In this document: one piece after another, positions 1 to 7,981 of the stretch
Numbering within the stretch: position 1 is the first letter of the stretch
Layout of the letters: the number at the start of each line of letters is the position of its first letter
Origin: Henriciella sp.
GTDB taxonomy: Bacteria > Pseudomonadota > Alphaproteobacteria > Caulobacterales > Hyphomonadaceae
Length of the DNA stretch: 64,000 nt
Direction: 5' to 3'
NCBI GenBank assembly: GCA_017642885.1
Contig: JAEPOM010000003.1
Coordinates: 124,001 to 188,000 of the forward strand
Notes under the pieces: model-generated
What the model saw: the letters and a program-made list of their open reading frames with translations, nothing else
The model's database searches: none
What the model was told of the DNA's origin: nothing
Translations under genes and position numbers: made by a program

Positions 1-1737
1 CACGGCAGACCACATCGCCATGGAATTGGTCAATCCGCCCCTAGCCAGCGCGCCGCGCGGGCTAAACGTCGCTTCAATCTGTTCGAAAGTGCGAGCTCCG
101 ATCCGACCAGCAAAACCGGTCATGGCAGGTCCCGCTTTACCCCAGACGGTGCCGGCCCACTTGAACAGGCCAAATCCCGGTTTCCGCAGAACCCAATCTG
201 TATCCAGGATGGTGCCAGGTCGTTCCGGCGGATACAGCCCGAACCGCTTCAGCAGCATGAAGGCCAGAACGGCGAGCATCAGGAGCTGCATCTGGGTCAG
301 AATGTGATCGACGGTATACGGCTTGTAAGTCTTGATCTCGTCGCCTGAGATCATACAGACGTCCGCAGGTGCGGTGACCGTACACGGCAGCATGTCGTAG
401 AGCCAACCGTAACCAAAGCCGCCAATCGCAGGCAGACCGATTGCAATACAAATGAACGCGGCCATACCCATGGCTAGCAACATGTTAAACGGCGCCTCTT
501 TCACCCTGATCCCGCTATCGTGTCCAAAGAAGGTAAAGTACGGAATCTTGATCCCCGAATGCTCCAGCACACCTGCAGATGCGAACAGCAGCATCAGCCA
601 GACTATGACATACCCTTCGGTTGCAACCGCGCCCATCGTCATCGCCTTGGCAACAAAGCCTGAGAAGAGCGGAAAGGCGGAAATCGAAACCGCCCCGATG
701 ATGCAGAATATCGTCGTCCAAGGCATGGACTTGTACAATCCGCCAAGTTCGCTGGCCTTTGCCGTGCCAACCCGATAGAGGACGGCGCCCATGCTCATGA
801 ACAGCAAGCCCTTATAGATGATATGGGCGAACGCGTGCGCCGCAGCGCCATTCAGCGCCAGCGGCGTGCCGATACCAATCGCACAGATCATGAAGCCAAG
901 TTGGTTGTTGAGCGAGTAGGACAGGACCTTTCGGAGATCATTTTCGATCACAGCGAAGAAGACCGGGAACACAGTCATAACTGCGCCGATCCAGATCAGC
1001 ACTTCGAAGCCTGGGAACATGCGCGCAAAGGCGTAGACAGCAAGCTTGGTCGTAAACGCCGACAGAACCACAGCGCCAACAACTGTCGCCTTCGGATAGG
1101 CGTCCTGCAGCCAGTTATGCAGGAATGGGAAAGCGGCCTTGATGGCAAATGCGATGAAGATGAATTTAGCGCCCGGCTGATCAAAGCTGGTAAACGCATC
1201 CAGCGAAAGACTACCGGTAGATTTGTAGACATAGCCGAGGCCATTCAGCAGCAACACGCCGGAGAATATCTGCACGCCGAGATAACGCATCGCGGCTTGG
1301 TAAGCCGCCTTGGTCCCTGCCCGCAGGATCAGGAAGACCGAGCTAACTGCCGTGATCTCCCAGAAAATGAACAGGGTCATCAGGTCGCCTGCAAAGGTCG
1401 CCGAAACGGCCGCCCCCGCATAGGCGAGGGCCATACCATCTTGCAGTCGATCGTCCGTATGCAGCGCATAGATGGCGTTCAAGAAGGACGCGATCAGGAA
1501 GGCCAATCCGAAGATGAAGGAAAGGCTATCAACGCGGTAGAGGATGAGATCGATCCCCAGTACCGATGCGGTGGCGAGATCAGTGCTACGCTCGGCCAGC
1601 GCCAGCATCAGGATCGCAACCACGGGGGTCGCTACCATCAGTGCCTGACGCACCCGCTGGATCGGGATCAAGCACCCGATAAAGCCGACCGCGACGAGCA
1701 GAAGTCCGGGATTGATCTGACCGAGAAGCCCGCTCAT
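1..1737 (-). CDS. Mrp-type antiporter subunit, NuoL/M/N-like (third D-type subunit), 3' end cut off
   Basis: The frame runs open from the ATG at 1737 to base 1, giving 579 residues with the C-terminus missing. It is a polytopic membrane protein of the proton-conducting family (NuoL/NuoM/NuoN, MrpA/MrpD). The transmembrane glutamate (E127, in LFIFWE) and two transmembrane lysines (K200 in AFAIKAAF, K231 in FTTKLAVY) that form the proton path in this family are present. After the core there is a long C-terminal part beginning near LYPPERPGTILDTDW, whose end lies outside the window. The start overlaps the stop of the upstream small membrane protein (ATGA). It is the third antiporter-like subunit of the operon and probably replaces the NuoL-like part of a fused MrpA; that role is inferred. 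Confidence 0.85.
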   Translation of the reverse strand, partial: MSGLLGQINPGLLLVAVGFIGCLIPIQRVRQALMVATPVVAILMLALAERSTDLATASVLGIDLILYRVDSLSFIFGLAFLIASFLNAIYALHTDDRLQDGMALAYAGAAVSATFAGDLMTLFIFWEITAVSSVFLILRAGTKAAYQAAMRYLGVQIFSGVLLLNGLGYVYKSTGSLSLDAFTSFDQPGAKFIFIAFAIKAAFPFLHNWLQDAYPKATVVGAVVLSAFTTKLAVYAFARMFPGFEVLIWIGAVMTVFPVFFAVIENDLRKVLSYSLNNQLGFMICAIGIGTPLALNGAAAHAFAHIIYKGLLFMSMGAVLYRVGTAKASELGGLYKSMPWTTIFCIIGAVSISAFPLFSGFVAKAMTMGAVATEGYVIVWLMLLFASAGVLEHSGIKIPYFTFFGHDSGIRVKEAPFNMLLAMGMAAFICIAIGLPAIGGFGYGWLYDMLPCTVTAPADVCMISGDEIKTYKPYTVDHILTQMQLLMLAVLAFMLLKRFGLYPPERPGTILDTDWVLRKPGFGLFKWAGTVWGKAGPAMTGFAGRIGARTFEQIEATFSPRGALARGGLTNSMAMWSAV

Positions 1738-2114
1738 GAGTCCGACTCCACATCTTGTGGCTTGGTATCGGCTTCGCCGTAATAGTCTTCATCGCGGCGC
1801 AGCAGCTTGCCGAGCGGCCAGCCGGATAGAACCGCGATCGCGAAAGCCGCAAATCCCCAAAACGCGTAGAATCCGGTTGATTCAGCAAACGCGGTATACT
1901 TGTACTCATGACGATCGATAAAGACGTCCGCCACAATCAAGCCCACGGAAATCAGGACAACGATCAACAGCAATAGGAACGGTGTACGCGGCGACTCCAC
2001 CCAGCCAAAGAATAGCTTCGACATTGGGTGCGTGTGTTCGTCGGACGGCTTTGGCGCCTCCTCTTCCGGCTTTATGAATCGGCCGCTGGCATCTCGTTCT
2101 GGAGGAAGAGTCAT
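1734..2114 (-). CDS. Small membrane protein inside the Mrp operon
   Basis: This 126-residue protein has a charged, proline-rich N-terminus (residues 1-40), two hydrophobic segments (about 46-64 and 82-100) and an acidic C-terminal tail. It overlaps both neighbours by 4 nt, so it is translationally coupled between two antiporter-like subunits and is probably an accessory subunit or assembly factor of that complex. I do not recognise a named Mrp subunit (MrpA-G) in it. Two transmembrane helices with cytoplasmic tails are the simplest reading. Function is unknown; association with the antiporter rests on position only. Confidence 0.75.
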   Translation of the reverse strand: MTLPPERDASGRFIKPEEEAPKPSDEHTHPMSKLFFGWVESPRTPFLLLLIVVLISVGLIVADVFIDRHEYKYTAFAESTGFYAFWGFAAFAIAVLSGWPLGKLLRRDEDYYGEADTKPQDVESDS

Positions 2115-3622
2115 GGATTACCCTCGGTCATATAGGCCGTCGGAATACGCTCTCCAGTCGCCGGCTCCAGGAAGTCCGAAATCGGTCCGACAGTGAAGAA
2201 CATCAGAATGCAAAGAAGCGCAGTGAAGCACGGTGCCGCCACGGTTAGAACCGGCGCGCCGCCCGGACGCTTGTATGGCGCAGGTTCCGGCGTTCCAGGT
2301 GGCGACATCAGCGCCAGAATCGGGATTGGCAACAGATAAGCAATATTCAGAAGCGACGAGACGATCAGCACGATCGGCACATAGTGCAGCCCTGAATCCG
2401 CCGCGCCTTGCATCAATTCATATTTCGGCCACCCCCCTGCGAGTGGCGGAATCCCGATAATCGAAAGCGATGCGAGGAAGAAGGCAATGAAGACCAGTGG
2501 CATTCGTTTGCCGAGGCCCCTCATATCCGAAATATTCGTCAGGCCCGTCGCGACATAGATTGCGCCAGCACACATGAAGAGCGTAATTTTGCCGACCGCG
2601 TGAGCGGCAATTTGCAAGGATCCGCCCATGAATCCGGCCGGATCCGCAAGCATTGCACCACACGTCACATAGGCCAACTGCGCGACGGTCGAGTATGCTA
2701 ATCGCGCTTTCAGATTATCTTTGGTCATCGCGACGAGCGACGCCACAATGATGGTGAAACAGGCCACGGCGAGAATAAATTCCCGAGACGCCGTCGCGTT
2801 CAAAATCTCTTCGCCGAATATATAAATAGCCACCTTCAGGATGGTGAACACCCCGGCCTTAACGACAGCCACCGCATGGAGCAGCGCCGAAACCGGCGTC
2901 GGTGCGACCATCGCATTGGGCAGCCAGAAGTGGAACGGCATTAGGGCTGCCTTACCAACCCCAAACGCAAACAGAAGCAGCAAGGCGCTCGCGACAACCG
3001 GCGTCAAACCCTCTGCCTGCTGCAGCAAACCGCCAGGAACAAAATCCAGGCTTCCGGCCAACGCACCCGTCCAGATGATCGCAACCAGCAGGAAGCCAAT
3101 CGAGGTCCCGAGCAGTGTCATCAAATAGATGCGGGCCCCGCGCTGAGCATTGGCGTCACCCTTGTGCGCCACCAATGGATAAGTCGACAGGGTCAGGATC
3201 TCATAGAAGACAAACAGTGTGAAAAGGTTGGCAGACAACGCAACGCCCATGGCGCCGAACAATGCGACGGCGAAGCACATATAGAAGCGGGTCTGATTGC
3301 GTTCGCGATTGCCGCGCATATAGCCGATCGAGTAGAAGCTGTTGACGATCCACAATCCACTGGCCACCAGGGCGAACAAGGCTCCGAGCGGCTCTGCCTT
3401 GAAGGCGAACTCAAGCCCAGGAACCGCTTCGCCGAGGCTCAGCTCTGCTGGCGATCCCGCAGAGACATGTCCGGCAATAATGATCGCGATGACGAAGAGG
3501 GCGGCTGCGCCTAGCAAAGTGATGCCTTCGCGCAAATCCGGCACACGTCCAGCGAGCCAGATTCCGGCGCAGATCAGAAGCGGCAATATCAGAGCCGCTG
3601 CGATGGCCATTTCACCACTCAT
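2111..3622 (-). CDS. mrpD: Mrp antiporter subunit D-like (NuoM/N-type proton-conducting protein)
   Basis: A 503-residue polytopic membrane protein of the NuoM/NuoN/MrpD family. The family's charged transmembrane residues are visible: E141 in LFVFYE, K224 in GVGKAALMPFHFWLP and K255 in AVAVVKAG. The HFWLPNA segment is the usual signature next to the TM7 lysine. It is the second of three D-type subunits encoded here, overlapping its neighbours by 4 nt on both sides. Mrp complexes exchange Na+ (or K+/Li+) for protons and support pH and sodium homeostasis. Which of the three D-like proteins is the true MrpD orthologue cannot be settled by eye. Confidence 0.88.
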   Translation of the reverse strand: MSGEMAIAAALILPLLICAGIWLAGRVPDLREGITLLGAAALFVIAIIIAGHVSAGSPAELSLGEAVPGLEFAFKAEPLGALFALVASGLWIVNSFYSIGYMRGNRERNQTRFYMCFAVALFGAMGVALSANLFTLFVFYEILTLSTYPLVAHKGDANAQRGARIYLMTLLGTSIGFLLVAIIWTGALAGSLDFVPGGLLQQAEGLTPVVASALLLLFAFGVGKAALMPFHFWLPNAMVAPTPVSALLHAVAVVKAGVFTILKVAIYIFGEEILNATASREFILAVACFTIIVASLVAMTKDNLKARLAYSTVAQLAYVTCGAMLADPAGFMGGSLQIAAHAVGKITLFMCAGAIYVATGLTNISDMRGLGKRMPLVFIAFFLASLSIIGIPPLAGGWPKYELMQGAADSGLHYVPIVLIVSSLLNIAYLLPIPILALMSPPGTPEPAPYKRPGGAPVLTVAAPCFTALLCILMFFTVGPISDFLEPATGERIPTAYMTEGNP

Positions 3623-5151
3623 GACACATCTCCGATAAACAGGGATCCCGCAGCGTCTTCCGCAAGCCCGGCGACAAACCCACCCTGCACACCGACCCAG
3701 ATATTCGCAATCGCGAGGATCCAGAGTGGGATAAGGATAAGCAAGGGAGCTTCTTTACGGCGCTTGTTCGGATTGCTTGGCGCGCGAAAGAATACGGCTT
3801 CAAGAATGCGGCCCATGTAAACGACGGCGAGCAAGCTGGAGAACATGACGACGGCAACTGCCCACCACCAGCCATGCTCAAACAGCGCATTGACCAGTGC
3901 GAACTTGGATTGGAACCCAGCCGTCAGCGGCACCCCGATCAGCGACACGGCGCCGATGGCGAAGGCCGTCATCGTCCACGGCGCAGACCGGCCGAGGCCT
4001 TTCAGGTCATTCAGGGTGGTCCCCTGATAAGACAACACTATACCCGCGAGCGCCATGAACAGCGTGCCCTTGATCAGCGCATGATTGACCAGATGGAACA
4101 TGCCTGCAGAGACCCCCAGGGTCGTCCCAATCGAAATTCCCAGTAGCATGTACCCCACCTGCGCTACCGACGAATAAGCCAGCGTGCGGCGAACATCTGT
4201 CTGGAACACTGCCTGGAAGGAACAGGCGATCATCGCTGCGATACCCATTGGCATCAAGATCCAAATCAGGGTCGAGCCCTCGAACGCAAACTCCAGTCCA
4301 AAGACTGTGAACAGGAAGCGGACCAACGCATAGATCGCCACTTTGGTCGCTGTCGCGGCGAGGAACATCGTGACAAAGCTTGGACTGTAAGCATACGCAT
4401 TCGGAAGCCATTGATGCAGCGGGAACATAGCGGCCTTGATGCCAAGCCCGACAAAGATAAACGCATAGCCAGCCAGCACGGCCTTGTTGCCCTGCATTTC
4501 TTGCAGGCGCACCGCGAGCTCTGCCATGTTGAGCGTGCCGGTGGCCGCATACAGGAACCCGACGCCAACCACGAAGAAGGAGGCCCCGATCGTTCCCATG
4601 AGCAAATAGTTTGCCGCCGCCGGAAGCGCGCGTCGATCACGCGTCGCACCGAGCGCAACCAGCACGTAGGTGGCAATCGAACTGATCTCGAGAAACACGA
4701 ACAGGTTAAAGGCGTCGCCGGTCGATGCCACGCCGCAGAGGCCGGTAAAGCAGACCAGATAGGCCGCATAGAACATGGCGCGCTTCGCGTCTCGCACTTC
4801 TGCAACCACGCTTGGCCAACTGAAGATCGCAGCGAGGAACCCGATCGTACTTACCAGAAGCAAGACCATCGCGTTGAGCGAGTCGATGCGAAATTCGATC
4901 CCGGCATCCGGCGCCCATCCGCCCATCGCATAAGAGAGCACTCCGCCGCCATCGACAGACCGCACTTGCGTCAGGAGCACCATCGCCATGACCAGCGACA
5001 TGCCGGTCGCGAGGATGGACAGAATCCAGGCCAATCGCCCGTTCGGCATGAACGCCGCGATCGGCGCCAAAAGCATCGGCGCAACAACAAGCAGCGCGGG
5101 CGCATGCGCCGCGATATCCGCTGGCACGAGGGAAGAAATAAACTCGATCAT
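3619..5151 (-). CDS. mrpD: Mrp antiporter subunit D (NuoM/N-type proton-conducting protein)
   Basis: A 510-residue polytopic membrane protein directly downstream of mrpC, the classical mrpD position. E155 (in LFVFLEISS), K239 (in GLGIKAAMFPLHQWLP) and K270 (in ATATKVAIY) match the conserved proton-path residues of the family. The stop of mrpC overlaps its start codon by 4 nt. As a NuoM/N homologue it should carry proton translocation in the membrane, coupled to cation exchange by the whole complex. Of the three D-type proteins in this operon this is the best candidate for the canonical MrpD by gene order. Confidence 0.9.
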   Translation of the reverse strand: MIEFISSLVPADIAAHAPALLVVAPMLLAPIAAFMPNGRLAWILSILATGMSLVMAMVLLTQVRSVDGGGVLSYAMGGWAPDAGIEFRIDSLNAMVLLLVSTIGFLAAIFSWPSVVAEVRDAKRAMFYAAYLVCFTGLCGVASTGDAFNLFVFLEISSIATYVLVALGATRDRRALPAAANYLLMGTIGASFFVVGVGFLYAATGTLNMAELAVRLQEMQGNKAVLAGYAFIFVGLGIKAAMFPLHQWLPNAYAYSPSFVTMFLAATATKVAIYALVRFLFTVFGLEFAFEGSTLIWILMPMGIAAMIACSFQAVFQTDVRRTLAYSSVAQVGYMLLGISIGTTLGVSAGMFHLVNHALIKGTLFMALAGIVLSYQGTTLNDLKGLGRSAPWTMTAFAIGAVSLIGVPLTAGFQSKFALVNALFEHGWWWAVAVVMFSSLLAVVYMGRILEAVFFRAPSNPNKRRKEAPLLILIPLWILAIANIWVGVQGGFVAGLAEDAAGSLFIGDVS

Positions 5152-5681
5152 GCCGCCCCTGCCCTGCTTTCTTCCGCCTCAGACGCAGCTTCAGAGATCG
5201 CGACCTCCAGATCCATTTCCCGAATTTCGTCGGTCTCGACGGTTCCATAGGCTTCACGAATGCGAACAATGATCGCCAGCCCAACAGCCAGCGTTGCAAC
5301 GCCGACCACAATCGCGGTTAGCATCAAAACGTGCGGCAATGGATTGGAGTAGACATTTTCTAGCCCCTCACCGCCATATCCGTGCCCGGCGTCATAAGCA
5401 CCGTGGGCAGCATCCACGCCATGATCAGCGGCTTCTGCACCATGATCGCCTGCCTTGTCGTGGCTTTTGTTCTTGCCGTAATCCTTGCCGAACAGGATTG
5501 GCGCAGTGCCACCATCAATACGCGATAGTGAGACGTAAAATAGAATGATTGAAGTTTGGAAGAGGCCAAGACCAATCAGGCGTTTGATCAGGTTTGTCGC
5601 GGCAAAAGAGATGTACAGGCCAATCATCATCAATCCGATGATCGCCCAGTAATTTCCGCGTTCGAGAATGAATTCCAGCAT
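5148..5681 (-). CDS. mrpC: Mrp antiporter subunit C (NuoK-like) with His/Asp/Gly-rich loop
   Basis: A 177-residue protein with three transmembrane segments (about 11-29, 36-52, 115-137) and the MrpC/NuoK signature NPLPHVLMLTAIVVG after the second loop. Ordinary MrpC is about 110-130 residues; the extra length is a hydrophilic insertion between TM2 and TM3 (about residues 65-108) with five histidines at 74, 80, 87, 93 and 100, interspersed with Asp, Ala and Gly, plus a charged C-terminal tail. The insertion looks capable of binding metal or protons, which is inference. The gene sits 2 nt after mrpB and overlaps mrpD by 4 nt. Confidence 0.88.
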   Translation of the reverse strand: MLEFILERGNYWAIIGLMMIGLYISFAATNLIKRLIGLGLFQTSIILFYVSLSRIDGGTAPILFGKDYGKNKSHDKAGDHGAEAADHGVDAAHGAYDAGHGYGGEGLENVYSNPLPHVLMLTAIVVGVATLAVGLAIIVRIREAYGTVETDEIREMDLEVAISEAASEAEESRAGAA

Positions 5682-5683
5682 CC

Positions 5684-6136
5684 CTACCAGTCCTCATCTC
5701 GGATTTCGCTGACGCGGCCAGCGAAAGCATAGAAGATCGAAACCATGGATCCGGCGACAGCGAATAAGACGCCAATCTCGATCACGATAATGCCGACTTG
5801 CTGGCCATTGTGCCCGCCTGGAGGTTCGCGGAATAGCGCGTCGTAGTCCAGGAAATTGCCGCCCATGGCCAGCGCCCAGATGCCCACTCCAACATAGATG
5901 ATGAAACCAAGCCCAGCGATAAACCTCGCAAAACCAGGCGTAATCGCGCGCATGGCAGGGGCAATTCCAAAAATGAGTGAATACAAGATGACGGTGACCG
6001 CAAGAATGACGCCGGCTTGGAAGCCGCCACCCGGGCTGTATTCACCGTGGAAGTGAACGTAGAAGCCGTACAGGGCGATGATCGGGATCAGCACCTTGGC
6101 TACGACACGGAGAATGACGTGATGGTCGCCCTTCAT
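5684..6136 (-). CDS. mrpB: Mrp antiporter subunit B (MnhB domain)
   Basis: This 150-residue membrane protein matches the MnhB/MrpB domain: the segment FHGEYSPGGGFQAGVILA is the family hallmark, followed by three further hydrophobic helices. MrpB is a structural membrane subunit of the multisubunit cation/proton antiporter. Its ATG overlaps the stop of the preceding MrpA-C-terminal-like gene by 4 nt and mrpC follows after 2 nt, so it is part of one polycistronic unit read on the minus strand. Length is normal for a free-standing MnhB protein. Confidence 0.92.
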   Translation of the reverse strand: MKGDHHVILRVVAKVLIPIIALYGFYVHFHGEYSPGGGFQAGVILAVTVILYSLIFGIAPAMRAITPGFARFIAGLGFIIYVGVGIWALAMGGNFLDYDALFREPPGGHNGQQVGIIVIEIGVLFAVAGSMVSIFYAFAGRVSEIRDEDW

Positions 6137-6753
6137 GACGCGTCCTCATCATTCTTGTTTGAGCTTTCGCGGTCTTCGCGGCGAACGGTTGCGCCCATCG
6201 AACGCTCGCCAAACCCGAGCAGCAGCGTGACAGCAAGTCCGGCAGCAAACACCACGCCAACCTCTCCCAAAGTATCGAACCCCCGATAGCTTGCGAGCAC
6301 GGCGGTCACGACGTTAGGGATCGCAATCTCAGGATAGGTCCGCTCCAGGAACTCGACCCCCACGCCAGTGTTTGCAGGCGACGTTGCGTCGCCAAAACCC
6401 GGCAGGTCAATCGTCGCATAAATCAGCACAGCCCCGGTCGCGATGACGACCAGCAGAGGCACGATCTGTGTCGCGCCCTTCTCGGCCTTGGCGGTGCGCG
6501 ACGTGAGCACCATCGCGCCGAGGAATAGCGCGGTTGAAATTCCAGCCCCGACGGCTGCTTCAGTGAAAGCCACGTCAACGGCGTCGAGTGCCACAAACCA
6601 GGTCGCTGAAACCAAAGAGTAAATTCCTGACAGCATGACAATCGCAAACAGGCTTCGCAGCCGCGCAATAGCGATCGCCACCACAAACAGAATGGTCAGC
6701 AAGGTGATGTTCAGAAGATCAATGGCGAGGTTGGCGCCTTCGAATCCGGTCAT
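6133..6753 (-). CDS. Free-standing MrpA C-terminal region (DUF4040/MbhD plus MbhE-like)
   Basis: A 206-residue membrane protein corresponding to the C-terminal portion of fused MrpA proteins. Residues about 45-90 hold the DUF4040/MbhD signature (VDVAFTEAAVGAGISTAL), and residues about 145-180 hold the MbhE-like signature (NVVTAVLASYRGFDTLGE). In many bacteria both are fused to the NuoL-like MrpA core; here they form a separate gene, as in Mbh-type complexes. It overlaps mrpG and mrpB by 4 nt each. The C-terminus is polar and rich in Asp, Glu, Asn and Arg. Structural role in the antiporter is inferred from the family. Confidence 0.85.
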   Translation of the reverse strand: MTGFEGANLAIDLLNITLLTILFVVAIAIARLRSLFAIVMLSGIYSLVSATWFVALDAVDVAFTEAAVGAGISTALFLGAMVLTSRTAKAEKGATQIVPLLVVIATGAVLIYATIDLPGFGDATSPANTGVGVEFLERTYPEIAIPNVVTAVLASYRGFDTLGEVGVVFAAGLAVTLLLGFGERSMGATVRREDRESSNKNDEDAS

Positions 6754-7103
6754 TCGCGGCCTCCTTCATCTTCACCCAAGCGGCCAATCATTGGCTGCAG
6801 ACCCGCCGTGTGCGCCGCATTGGCAAGCGCGTGCGAGGAGGTCGGGCCTGTCAGGAACAGGAACAACCAGACCACGGCCAGTTTGACGATGACAGCCAGG
6901 CTTGGAGCGAGGAATGCCATGCCGACAATTGCCAGCGTCGCCGCCGCGGTGTCGGTCACACTCGCTGCGTGCAGCCGCGTGTAGAAATCGGGAAAGCGCA
7001 GCACGCCAACCGTTCCGATGACTGCCAGGATCGCGCCGGCCAAAAGCAGCGCTGAGCCAAGCGCCGGTCGAAACGCATTCCAGAACTCGATGATCTCGGT
7101 CAT
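6750..7103 (-). CDS. mrpG: Mrp antiporter subunit G (MnhG)
   Basis: A 117-residue protein with three transmembrane helices and the MnhG/PhaG signature GVLRFPDFYTRLHAASVTDT. MrpG is a small membrane subunit required for assembly of the Mrp antiporter. It lies between mrpF and the MrpA-C-terminal-like gene with 4-nt overlaps on both sides. The C-terminal tail is acidic (GEDEGG). The motif, length and position agree, so the assignment is firm. Confidence 0.93.
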   Translation of the reverse strand: MTEIIEFWNAFRPALGSALLLAGAILAVIGTVGVLRFPDFYTRLHAASVTDTAAATLAIVGMAFLAPSLAVIVKLAVVWLFLFLTGPTSSHALANAAHTAGLQPMIGRLGEDEGGRE

Positions 7104-7390
7104 TGCGGCCCTCCTCGACCCCGCCGAGTCAGTGAGACCTGGAAAGACCGATAGCGGAAGAATTTCAGAATCGCGATCGTCGAAACAAAGTTTATCAGCG
7201 CATAAAGTATAGAAATATCAAGGAAGTCTGGCCGACCCGTGAGAAATCCGATGACCCCAAGTAGCAGGATAATTTTCGTCCCCAACGAGTTCACAGCCAG
7301 CACGCGGTCGTACAGGGTCGGTCCACTCAACGCCCGGATGAGCATCAAGGCAATAGCAATGACGAGGGCAATCGCGGCAGCACCAATCAT
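7100..7390 (-). CDS. mrpF: Mrp antiporter subunit F (MnhF)
   Basis: A 96-residue, three-helix membrane protein of the MrpF/PhaF family, recognisable by GPTLYDRVLAVNSLGTKIILLL and by the usual small size. It overlaps mrpE upstream and mrpG downstream by 4 nt. MrpF is a membrane subunit needed for antiporter function. The C-terminus carries a cluster of arginines, likely cytoplasmic. Confidence 0.93.
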   Translation of the reverse strand: MIGAAAIALVIAIALMLIRALSGPTLYDRVLAVNSLGTKIILLLGVIGFLTGRPDFLDISILYALINFVSTIAILKFFRYRSFQVSLTRRGRGGPQ

Positions 7391-7905
7391 GGTTTGCGCC
7401 TCCCATCGGAAGCTTCGCGGGCGCGGCGGTCCATTTCGTCGAACGCGCCAGGTCCAGCCTCTTCTTCATAGAGGGCGTGAACGAGGATTTTGTTGCCTTC
7501 GACTTCAACGCTCACGGTACCGGGCGTGAGGGTAATCGAATTGGCAAATACAGTGCGCGCGAGGTCGCTTTCACATCCGGTTTTGACCTTCACCAACGCC
7601 GGATTGATGTCGAGCGTGGAGCGCAGGCAGGCTTTGATCACGACCCAGTTGGCTTTGAAAATCTCGACCATCAGCCAGACCCAATAGGCCATCAACTGAA
7701 ACAGTCTTGCGTATGGCGAGCCTTCTCGATCGAGAATGTCAAAGCGAAAAGCCAGAACCGCTGAAAGGAAAATTGAAACCGCGCCGAGCGATGCGATGAC
7801 CGGCTTGAGGGAATAATCCCAGGACAAACCAAGCCACAGCGCGACCAGAACAGCGATCAATCCTAGAAAATAGCCCACGCGCCCAGTCGCTCCGGTTTCG
7901 AACAT
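7387..7905 (-). CDS. mrpE: Mrp antiporter subunit E (MnhE)
   Basis: A MnhE-family protein: two N-terminal hydrophobic segments, then the family signature NSITLTPGTVSVEVEGNKILVHAL in the C-terminal half. I place the start at the ATG at 7905 (172 residues), which begins just before the first membrane helix. An in-frame GTG at 7962 would add 19 polar residues; neither start has a good Shine-Dalgarno sequence. It is the first gene of the mrp operon, about 75 bp downstream of the DUF2336 gene on the same strand. Confidence 0.88.
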   Translation of the reverse strand: MFETGATGRVGYFLGLIAVLVALWLGLSWDYSLKPVIASLGAVSIFLSAVLAFRFDILDREGSPYARLFQLMAYWVWLMVEIFKANWVVIKACLRSTLDINPALVKVKTGCESDLARTVFANSITLTPGTVSVEVEGNKILVHALYEEEAGPGAFDEMDRRAREASDGRRKP

Positions 7906-7981
7906 CTTGCTCAAACCAGAGTTAGAACCGGATTCAGGGTTTGACCACCCTAAACCGACCACTCAGGTGCGAAAATTTCAG

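Noticed and set aside
823-1782. A 319-codon plus-strand open frame opposite the first Mrp gene
   Set aside because: Antisense shadow: the minus strand carries the conserved charged membrane residues of a NuoL-type protein without interruption.
4411-5250. A 279-codon plus-strand open frame opposite the mrpD gene
   Set aside because: Antisense shadow with highly charged, repeat-free translation and no ribosome site.
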